In this document: in pieces, positions 57,469 through 64,000 of the stretch
Layout: each line of letters opens with the position of its first letter
Position numbering within the stretch: the stretch's first letter is position 1
From: Alcaligenes ammonioxydans
GTDB lineage: Bacteria > Pseudomonadota > Gammaproteobacteria > Burkholderiales > Burkholderiaceae_B
DNA length: 64,000 nucleotides
Assembly: GCF_019343455.1 (NCBI RefSeq)
Contig: NZ_CP049362.1
Span: 682,001-746,000 of the forward strand
Direction of reading: 5' to 3'
Notes under the pieces: generated by a model
What the model was told of the DNA's origin: nothing
Databases searched by the model: none
Seen by the model: the letters and a program-made list of their open reading frames with translations, nothing else
Position numbers and translations under genes: made by a program

Positions 57469-57935
57469 TGAGCCAATCCCTGACTTTGCAAGAGGCTTTG
57501 CAACAAGGCGGCGTGCTCGACGCAACGGGCCTGACGGCTGCTGATTTTCTGAAGCAGGCACAGGACCAGGGGCTCACTGCCCTGGAAGTAAGTTGCGATC
57601 GTGCGCGCAATCGCTCCGCTGTGCTGCGAGCAGTCGCCAAAGCTGTTGATTACCCTGAATTTTTTGGTGGCAATCTGGATGCGCTCTACGATTGCCTGTG
57701 CGACACCGTACTGGATCAAAAGGCTGGTTTGGCCTTGTGGCTGGACAACCTGCACAGTGGCGATCCCGCATTGGAAAAAGACGCCCAGGCTATCTTGGGC
57801 GTGTGTGAGGATGTGCATGCCTGGGCCTCGAACAACGAGCGCCGTTTTGTCTGTGTTGTTTTACATGCCGGCAAGCATCCTGATCCGGAACCAGGCGAGA
57901 CCCCTGCCTCCTACTCCAGCCAGGACGAGGAATAA
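57468..57935 (+). CDS. Barstar family protein
   Basis: This 155-aa cytosolic protein carries the barstar pattern at YPEFFGGNLDALYDCLCD, with helices on either side. Barstar inhibits the RNase barnase in Bacillus. Proteobacterial homologues often lie alone. No barnase-like RNase is seen in this window, so an RNase-inhibitor role is not shown. The gene is coupled to the patatin gene. Confidence 0.88.
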   Translation: MSQSLTLQEALQQGGVLDATGLTAADFLKQAQDQGLTALEVSCDRARNRSAVLRAVAKAVDYPEFFGGNLDALYDCLCDTVLDQKAGLALWLDNLHSGDPALEKDAQAILGVCEDVHAWASNNERRFVCVVLHAGKHPDPEPGETPASYSSQDEE

Positions 57936-57938
57936 GCC

Positions 57939-58667
57939 TTATTCCCAGCCTTGCAAGGCGCTGATCGCTGCCGTCAGCGCCAAGGCAGCGGTCTCGGTTC
58001 GCAGTACGCGGTGCCCGAAGCGAATGGCCTGCGCCTGGGCAGCCAGCGCCACTTTTTGTTCTTCGGGCGACCAGCCGCCTTCGGGGCCAATCAAAATGGT
58101 GACGGCCTGGTCCTGCGGCTTTATGGCTTGTGCCAGTTGCTGAGGCGCATCAGGGTCACAAAACAGATGCAGACCCGTTCGGGCATCCCGAAAGTAGTTG
58201 GACAAGCTCAGCGGCGCCGCCAGTTCCATCAGACGATTGCGGCCACACTGCTCGCTGGCTGACTCGATGACCCGCTGCCAGTGGACCATGCGTTTGGCCT
58301 GCCGTTCCGCGCTCAGTTGCAGCACGCTGCGTTGCGCGCGAATCGGCACCAGGCAGCTCACTCCCATTTCCACCGCTTTTTCGATAATCCAGTCCATTTT
58401 GTCGCTGGAGGCAATGCCTTGCAGGACGGTAATGCGGCCAGCCAGTTCGCGTACGGGTGTTTCGGCCGCCCCCAGGTTGGCAAACCCTTTTTTGCCCTCG
58501 ATGCGCAAGGTAGCGGGAAATTGGGTGCCCAGTCCGTCAAACAGGACGATGTCCTGCCCATCTTTTAAACGCAGTACCCGGATGGCGTGATGCGCCAGGG
58601 CGTCGGGCAGGGCGATCTCGGTGTGGGCCGTCAGGGCAAAGGGATGATAAAAACGGGGAGCTGCCAT
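57939..58667 (-). CDS. rsmE: 16S rRNA (uracil1498-N3)-methyltransferase
   Basis: This 242-aa SPOUT methyltransferase modifies U1498 in 16S rRNA. The N-terminal PUA-like part and the C-terminal knot with ILIGPEGGWSPEE and FGHRVLRTETAALALTAAI are typical. It converges with barstar (3-bp gap) and is divergent from tkt. Confidence 0.96.
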   Translation of the reverse strand: MAAPRFYHPFALTAHTEIALPDALAHHAIRVLRLKDGQDIVLFDGLGTQFPATLRIEGKKGFANLGAAETPVRELAGRITVLQGIASSDKMDWIIEKAVEMGVSCLVPIRAQRSVLQLSAERQAKRMVHWQRVIESASEQCGRNRLMELAAPLSLSNYFRDARTGLHLFCDPDAPQQLAQAIKPQDQAVTILIGPEGGWSPEEQKVALAAQAQAIRFGHRVLRTETAALALTAAISALQGWE

Positions 58668-58862
58668 ATCAGGACACCATCAAGGGTAAAAAAACCGCAC
58701 AAGCATACCGTACCTGGGCTGGGGGAAGAAAGCGCAAGGCCGCAGCGCAAGTGAGGGCGATTTAGCGCCAGCAATGCTAAAATAGCGCGTTTTATAAACT
58801 AATCAGGGCCGTGAGCCGTCCGCTAGCCGGAATTGTCGCGCCGCCGCCCCAATGAGCTTCTA

Positions 58863-60908
58863 ATGGATATTGCGTCAGCCTCTGATAAAACCCTAGCCAA
58901 TGCCATCCGTGCCTTGGCTATGGATGCCGTGCAACAAGCTAATTCGGGCCACCCCGGTGCGCCTATGGGCATGGCCGATATCGCCCAGGTTCTCTGGTCC
59001 CGGCACCTGAAACACAACCCCGCCGACCCCGCCTGGTTTGATCGTGATCGTTTTGTGTTGTCAAACGGCCACGGTTCCATGCTGATCTACGCTTTGTTGC
59101 ACCTCAGCGGTTACGACCTGTCTCTGGACGAGTTGCGCAACTTCCGCCAGATGCATTCGCGTACCCCCGGCCACCCAGAAGTGGGTATTACGGCTGGCGT
59201 GGAAACCACGACCGGCCCCTTGGGCCAGGGTCTGGGCAATGCGGTTGGCTTTGCGCTGGCCGAAGCCTTGTTGGCCCGCGAGTTCAACCGTGACGGCCAC
59301 GAGGTGGTAGATCACCTGACTTGGGTTTTTGCAGGCGACGGCTGTTTGATGGAAGGGATCTCGCACGAGGCCTGCTCCTTGGCCGGCACCTGGAAGCTGT
59401 CCAAGCTGGTCGTGCTGTACGACGACAACGGCATCTCTATTGATGGCAAGGTCGAGAACTGGTTCGGTGACGATACGCCCGCCCGCTTTGAAAGCTATGG
59501 CTGGAACGTCATCCGTGCTGTTGACGGTCATGACGCCGCCTCGATTCACAACGCGATTGAACAGGCCCGCCGCAACGCCAAAGAAGGCACCGGCCCCACG
59601 TTGATTTGCTGCCGCACCGTGATCGGCAAGGGCGCGCCTAACGCGGCCGGCTCCGAGAAGGTCCACGGCGCTCCGCTGGGTGCTGAGGAAATCGCCGCCA
59701 CCCGTGCTGCGCTTGGCTGGAACCACGGTCCGTTTGAAATCCCTCAGGAAGTCTACCAGGGCTGGGATTGCCGCGAAAAAGGGGGCGTCCAGCAAGCGGA
59801 ATGGCAAGCGCGTTTTGACGCCTACAGCCAGGCCTATCCTGAACTGGCCGCGGAACTGGCCCGTCGTCTGAAAGGCGAACTGCCTGCCGATTACAGCGCT
59901 AAAGTACAGGCCTTTATTGAGGAAACCGCTCAGAAAGCTGAAACCATTGCCTCGCGCAAGGCCTCGCAACTGGCAATTAGCGCGCTGGTCAATGTGCTGC
60001 CAGAAATGTTGGGCGGCTCGGCTGATCTGACCGGCTCCAACTTTACCGACTGGAAGGGCGCCGAGGCAGTGCGCGCTCACGCCGACGGTGTACATTTTGG
60101 TCGTCACATCAACTACGGTGTGCGGGAATTCGGTATGGCTGCCATCATGAATGGCGTGGCCCTGCATGGGGGCTACCTGCCGTTTGGTGGTACCTTCCTG
60201 ACTTTCTCGGATTACTCGCGCAACGCCATTCGCATGGCAGCGCTGATGAAGCAGCGCGTGGTGCATGTCTTTACCCACGACTCCATCGGTCTGGGCGAGG
60301 ATGGTCCGACGCACCAGTCCATTGAACACGCCAATAGTCTGCGACTGATCCCCAACCTGCATGTCTGGCGTCCTTGCGACACCACGGAAACGGCCGTAGC
60401 CTGGGCCTGCTCGATCGAGCGTCCCGCCAGCATCGGCATGAATGTGCAGGACGGCGGCCCCAGTGCCTTGCTGTTGTCGCGCCAGAATCTGCCATTCGTG
60501 GAGCGCGATGCACAAACCATCCAGAACATCCGCCGTGGTGGCTATGTGCTGCGCGATGCGCCAGATGCGCGCGCCATCATCATGGCAACCGGTTCGGAAG
60601 TCGGTCTGGCCTTGCAGGCGCAGGAGCAGTTGGCTCAGCAAGGAATTGCGACCCGCGTGGTATCCATGCCATGTACCAACCTGTTTGATGCCCAGGACAA
60701 GCAATGGCGCGATCAGGTTCTGACCCCGGGCATCCCGCGTGTGGCGGTGGAAGCGGGTACGACGGGTCTGTGGTTCAAGTACGTGGGTCTGGAAGGCGCG
60801 GTGGTGGGGATTGATACCTACGGCGAATCGGCTCCGGCTGGCGTCCTGTTCAAGCATTTTGGTCTGACAGCAGAGAAAGTCGCTGCGGCCGTTCAAGAAA
60901 TTTTGTAA
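58863..60908 (+). CDS. tkt: Transketolase
   Basis: This 681-aa thiamine-diphosphate enzyme transfers two-carbon units in the pentose phosphate pathway. Family motifs are [15 protein letters not shown], the cofactor-binding [13 protein letters not shown] and the C-terminal domain. The frame is open from 58833, but ATG at 58863 begins the standard N-terminus. It is the first gene of a tkt-gap-pgk block. Confidence 0.97.
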   Translation: MDIASASDKTLANAIRALAMDAVQQANSGHPGAPMGMADIAQVLWSRHLKHNPADPAWFDRDRFVLSNGHGSMLIYALLHLSGYDLSLDELRNFRQMHSRTPGHPEVGITAGVETTTGPLGQGLGNAVGFALAEALLAREFNRDGHEVVDHLTWVFAGDGCLMEGISHEACSLAGTWKLSKLVVLYDDNGISIDGKVENWFGDDTPARFESYGWNVIRAVDGHDAASIHNAIEQARRNAKEGTGPTLICCRTVIGKGAPNAAGSEKVHGAPLGAEEIAATRAALGWNHGPFEIPQEVYQGWDCREKGGVQQAEWQARFDAYSQAYPELAAELARRLKGELPADYSAKVQAFIEETAQKAETIASRKASQLAISALVNVLPEMLGGSADLTGSNFTDWKGAEAVRAHADGVHFGRHINYGVREFGMAAIMNGVALHGGYLPFGGTFLTFSDYSRNAIRMAALMKQRVVHVFTHDSIGLGEDGPTHQSIEHANSLRLIPNLHVWRPCDTTETAVAWACSIERPASIGMNVQDGGPSALLLSRQNLPFVERDAQTIQNIRRGGYVLRDAPDARAIIMATGSEVGLALQAQEQLAQQGIATRVVSMPCTNLFDAQDKQWRDQVLTPGIPRVAVEAGTTGLWFKYVGLEGAVVGIDTYGESAPAGVLFKHFGLTAEKVAAAVQEIL

Positions 60909-60920
60909 TTGGAGTCTGAC

Positions 60921-61934
60921 ATGACGATTCGCGTCGCAATCAATGGTTATGGTCGTATCGGCCGCATGATCTTGCGTGCCCACTACGAGTACGGCAAAAA
61001 ACACGATATCGAGATCGTGGCCATCAACGCCTCGGGCGGTGCCGAGATCAATGAACACCTGACTCGCTATGACTCCGTGCATGGCCGCTTTAACGCCGAT
61101 GTGTCGCTCGACGGCGACTATCTGGTGGTCAATGGTGATCGCATCCGCCTGCTGAGCCAGCGCGATGCCCTGACCTTGCCTTGGGCCGAGCTGGGTGTGG
61201 ACGTGGTACTGGAATGTACCGGTGCTTTCACCAGCAAAGAAAAGGCCAGCGAGCACATCCAGGCCGGCGCCAAGAAAGTCATTATTTCCGCCCCCGGCGG
61301 CAAGGATGTGGACGCCACGATTGTCTATGGCGTGAACCACGACATTTTGAAGAGCACTGACACGGTGATCTCCAACGCCTCGTGTACGACCAACTGTCTG
61401 GCTCCTCTGGTTGCCCCCCTGCACAAGGAACTGGGCGTGGTCAGCGGTCTGATGACTACCATCCACGCTTATACCAACGACCAGGTCCTGACGGACGTGC
61501 GTCACAAGGACATGCGCCGTGCCCGTTCGGCCACCAGCAGCATGATCCCCACCAAGACCGGCGCAGCCGCTGCCGTAGGTTTGGTGTTGCCAGAACTGAA
61601 TGGCAAGCTGGACGGTTACGCTGTGCGCGTTCCAACCATCAACGTGTCCATGGTTGACCTGACTTTTGTGGCTAGCCGCAACACGACGGTTGAAGAAGTG
61701 AACGGCATTTTGAAGGCCGCTTCCGAAGGCGCCATGAAAGGCATCCTGGACTACTGCACCGAGCCCTTGGTGTCCATCGACTTTAACCACACCACCGCTT
61801 CCAGCACGGTTGACTCCCTGCTGACCAAAGTGACCGGTGGCAATATGGTGAAAGTGGCTGCCTGGTACGACAACGAGTGGGCTTTCTCCATTCGCATGCT
61901 CGACAGCACCATCGCACTGATGTCGGCCAAATAA
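60921..61934 (+). CDS. gap: Glyceraldehyde-3-phosphate dehydrogenase with a GapB-like cofactor loop
   Basis: This 337-aa enzyme has catalytic C155 (SNASCTTNC) and the usual phosphate-binding motifs. The cofactor loop reads N36-A37-S38 where NAD-specific enzymes usually carry Asn-Asp. A matching NAS is found in NADP-preferring B. subtilis GapB. R194 stands where many NAD enzymes have proline. This predicts NADP or dual use, fitting a gluconeogenic role. GGAG precedes the start. tkt is 12 bp upstream. Confidence 0.96.
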   Translation: MTIRVAINGYGRIGRMILRAHYEYGKKHDIEIVAINASGGAEINEHLTRYDSVHGRFNADVSLDGDYLVVNGDRIRLLSQRDALTLPWAELGVDVVLECTGAFTSKEKASEHIQAGAKKVIISAPGGKDVDATIVYGVNHDILKSTDTVISNASCTTNCLAPLVAPLHKELGVVSGLMTTIHAYTNDQVLTDVRHKDMRRARSATSSMIPTKTGAAAAVGLVLPELNGKLDGYAVRVPTINVSMVDLTFVASRNTTVEEVNGILKAASEGAMKGILDYCTEPLVSIDFNHTTASSTVDSLLTKVTGGNMVKVAAWYDNEWAFSIRMLDSTIALMSAK

Positions 61935-61945
61935 GATCTGAATAG

Positions 61946-61969
61946 CAGGGGCGGGATTTCCCGCCCCTG
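61946..61969 (+). other. Hairpin between gap and pgk
   Basis: CAGGGGCGGG pairs with CCCGCCCCTG over an ATTT loop. No T tract follows, so it may be an attenuator or RNA-stability element that sets the gap/pgk ratio. Confidence 0.6.
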
Positions 61970-61996
61970 TCACGTTAATTCCCAGAACAAAAAATC

Positions 61997-63187
61997 ATGT
62001 CTACAAGCATCAAGACCTTGTCTGCGCTGGCCGAAACGGACGCGCTGCGAGGCAAGCGGGTATTTATCCGCTCTGATCTGAATGTCCCTTTGCAAGACGG
62101 GCGTATTACCGAAGACACGCGAGTCCGTGCTTCGGTGCCTGCCATTCGCATGGCGCTGGATGCCGGCGCTGCGGTGATGGTCACTTCGCACCTGGGGCGG
62201 CCCAAAGAAGGCGAGTGCCAGCCCGTGGATTCTCTGGAACCCGTGGTGCAACGTCTGTCCGAATTGCTGGGCATGCCGGTTGAGCTGCGGCGCAATTGGC
62301 TGGATGGCGTGCAGGTGTCGCCCGGTCAGCTTGTTTTGTTGGAGAACTGCCGCTGCAACGTCGGTGAAAAGAAGAATGATCCTGAGTTGGCCCGCAAAAT
62401 GGCCGCTTTGTGTGACGTTTACGTAAACGATGCCTTCGGTACGGCTCACCGTGCCGAGGCCACCACGGAAGGGATCGCCCGTTTTGCGCCGGTGGCTTGC
62501 GCTGGCCCCTTGCTGGAAGCCGAGTTGAACGCTCTGGGGCGTGCCTTGAACCAGCCTGCGCGGCCCTTGGTAGCCATTGTGGGGGGGGCCAAGGTCTCCA
62601 CCAAACTGTCCATCCTGCGCGCTTTGGCTGAAAAAGTTGATCAGCTGGTGGTCGGTGGCGGCATTGCCAACACCTTTATGATGGCTAGCGGCTTGTCCGT
62701 GGGCAAGTCACTGGTCGAAGAAAGCCAGTTGGAAGAAGCTCGCGAGGTGATCCGCATCATGAAAGAGCGCGGTGCCGACGTGCCTATCCCCGTTGATGTG
62801 GTGTGCGCCAAGTCTTTTGCGGCTGATGCTACCGCTGAAATCAAGGCTGCTGACCAGGTTCAGGATGATGACATGATTCTGGATGTGGGCCCTGAAACGG
62901 CGCGCCAGATCGCTGACATCATCGCCAAGGCCGGTACGGTTGTCTGGAATGGCCCTCTGGGCGTGTTCGAGTTCCCGGCCTTTGCACAAGGTACGGCAAG
63001 CTTGTCGCGCGCGATTGCCGATTCCAAGGCTTTCTCGATTGCAGGGGGGGGCGACACCCTGGCGGCGATTGCCCAATTCAATATTGGTGAAGAGGTGGAT
63101 TACATCTCCACCGGCGGCGGTGCATTCCTGGAGTTCCTGGAAGGCAAACGTCTGCCCGCTGTGGCTGCCCTGGAAGACAAGGCTTAA
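61997..63187 (+). CDS. pgk: Phosphoglycerate kinase
   Basis: This 396-aa enzyme converts 1,3-bisphosphoglycerate and ADP to 3-phosphoglycerate and [30 protein letters not shown] and the C-terminal [14 protein letters not shown] are all as in the family. It closes the tkt-gap-pgk block and is followed by a terminator. Confidence 0.97.
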   Translation: MSTSIKTLSALAETDALRGKRVFIRSDLNVPLQDGRITEDTRVRASVPAIRMALDAGAAVMVTSHLGRPKEGECQPVDSLEPVVQRLSELLGMPVELRRNWLDGVQVSPGQLVLLENCRCNVGEKKNDPELARKMAALCDVYVNDAFGTAHRAEATTEGIARFAPVACAGPLLEAELNALGRALNQPARPLVAIVGGAKVSTKLSILRALAEKVDQLVVGGGIANTFMMASGLSVGKSLVEESQLEEAREVIRIMKERGADVPIPVDVVCAKSFAADATAEIKAADQVQDDDMILDVGPETARQIADIIAKAGTVVWNGPLGVFEFPAFAQGTASLSRAIADSKAFSIAGGGDTLAAIAQFNIGEEVDYISTGGGAFLEFLEGKRLPAVAALEDKA

Positions 63188-63236
63188 GTTTTGCCGCCTA
63201 TCGCGTGACCCGTCCTCAGACTGGTTCATGCCTCAG

Positions 63237-63268
63237 AAAGCCAGCCAACGAAAGTTGGCTGGCTTTTG
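63237..63268 (+). terminator. Terminator of pgk
   Basis: AAAGCCAGCCAAC pairs with GTTGGCTGGCTTT (13 bp) over a GAAA loop and is followed by T residues. Confidence 0.92.
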
Positions 63269-63297
63269 CTTTTGTGTAAAGACCGGACGCGATGGGG

Positions 63298-64000
63298 TTA
63301 CGCCCCCTCTTTAATCAGTTGTCCATAGCCCTGCATGGCATCGGGCCATTCCAGCTTGAAGCCGCTATCGAGCAGGCGCTGGTTGCGCAGGCGTTTGCCG
63401 CCTTCTGCAGACGGGCGTCGTTCCGGGTGTGGCACACCCAGCAGATCGGCCAGCCCGTCATATAGCTCGGTAATCCGGTAGGGCCGACTGTCGGTGCCGA
63501 TATAGCACGGGAAGGGCGCAGGAGCGCGTAGCAGATGCCAGCAGGCCGCTGCGGCATCCTCGATATGCAGGCGGTTGGCCCAATGCTCCGGGTCATCCGG
63601 TACGGTGGCCCGTCCTTCGCGCAGCCGATCCAGTAGTTGGGTGCGTCCGGGGCCGTACAGACCGCTGGGGCGGATGACCACAGCCTGGGCGGGGATGCGG
63701 TGATGAAGCCTTTGCTCGGCTTCCAGCAAGATTTTTCCATTGAACTGGGTGGGCTCCGTGGGGGAGTTTTCGTCCACCCAGTCTGTCGAGGGGCCATATA
63801 CCGCCGTCGAGGAGACAAAGACAAAACGTTTCAGGGCTTTCAGGTCCAGCTCGTTGAGTAGATTTTCCAGACCTTGTAGAAAAACGCGCTCATAGGCAGC
63901 CTGGTTTCGCTGGTCAGGGGAGACCGCGTAAAGGACGTGAGTGATGGGGCGGTGTTTCAGTCGTAATGACGCAGGTTCGCTCAAATCGGCCTGTACCCAC
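63298..64000 (-). CDS. SDR-type epimerase (YeeZ-like), C-terminal part only
   Basis: This minus-strand frame ends at 63298 and runs off the right edge, so its start is missing. A TTG at 63984 is not convincing, because the frame continues upstream. The conserved parts present are LYAVSPDQRNQAAYERVFL and VFVSSTAVYG, and later GLYGPGRTQLLDR. The missing N-terminus should hold the nucleotide-binding fold. The YeeZ group is an NAD(P)-dependent SDR branch of uncertain reaction. Confidence 0.8.
   Translation of the reverse strand, partial: WVQADLSEPASLRLKHRPITHVLYAVSPDQRNQAAYERVFLQGLENLLNELDLKALKRFVFVSSTAVYGPSTDWVDENSPTEPTQFNGKILLEAEQRLHHRIPAQAVVIRPSGLYGPGRTQLLDRLREGRATVPDDPEHWANRLHIEDAAAACWHLLRAPAPFPCYIGTDSRPYRITELYDGLADLLGVPHPERRPSAEGGKRLRNQRLLDSGFKLEWPDAMQGYGQLIKEGA

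Noticed and set aside
57468..57935. Barstar as part of a toxin-antitoxin pair
   Set aside because: No RNase of the barnase type is adjacent. The upstream neighbour is a patatin lipase.
59061..61973. A 970-codon open frame on the minus strand opposite tkt and gap
   Set aside because: It lies fully antisense to two clear enzymes, its translation is rich in His, Gln, Gly and Val like a codon-bias artefact, and it has no known motif.

Overview
The window looks like the chromosome of a betaproteobacterium of the order Burkholderiales, most likely Alcaligenaceae and close to Alcaligenes or Bordetella. This rests on moderately high GC, on conserved housekeeping blocks (miaB-phoH-ybeY-corC-lnt; queA-tgt-yajC-secD-secF; tkt-gap-pgk), and on a metabolism built around organic acids: a TRAP C4-dicarboxylate transporter, a malic enzyme with a phosphotransacetylase tail and many LysR regulators, with no sugar transport genes. 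No prophage, insertion sequence, integrase or CRISPR array is visible.

Layout, 1-16 kb: the start of a sensor kinase stands divergent from dctPQM. Then come a Prx5 peroxiredoxin, an MFS transporter, an orphan BMP-type binding protein, bioB coupled to an EamA transporter, a 4HBT thioesterase, a DUF3293 protein, and a tetR-MFP-RND efflux operon. A tRNA cluster (Ala-Glu-Asp) is present twice in tandem.

16-37 kb: a large PAS-GGDEF-EAL protein, the lnt/corC/ybeY/phoH/miaB block, a ParD-like protein coupled to a methionine aminopeptidase, a 279-bp nested inverted repeat, the secDF/yajC/tgt/queA block, dacB, upp, a secreted protein of unknown function, and a yqjD-yqjE-yqjK-like envelope operon.

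37-48 kb is the accessory-looking part. A LysR gene is followed by a (CCACTG)x10 microsatellite and a tight six-gene operon: Rieske oxygenase, its FMN/2Fe-2S reductase, an NAD-dependent epimerase/dehydrogenase, an unrecognised 204-aa protein, a DUF1116 (AllG-like) protein and an amidase-signature hydrolase. An orphan tail-anchored protein, an MHS-family proton symporter and a second LysR gene follow. I read the operon as an undescribed catabolic pathway for a nitrogen-containing compound. It is the strongest candidate for a new system here.

48-64 kb: a glyoxalase-like protein, ubiD, a lytic transglycosylase, an aminotransferase, a shortened FAD-oxidase-like protein, maeB with a long structured leader, a patatin-like lipase coupled to an orphan barstar protein, rsmE, tkt-gap-pgk and the C-terminal part of a YeeZ-like epimerase cut by the window edge. 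The GAPDH carries an Asn-Ala-Ser cofactor loop typical of NADP-preferring GapB enzymes, which would suit a gluconeogenic organism.

All function calls come from reading motifs by eye. No database search was run.
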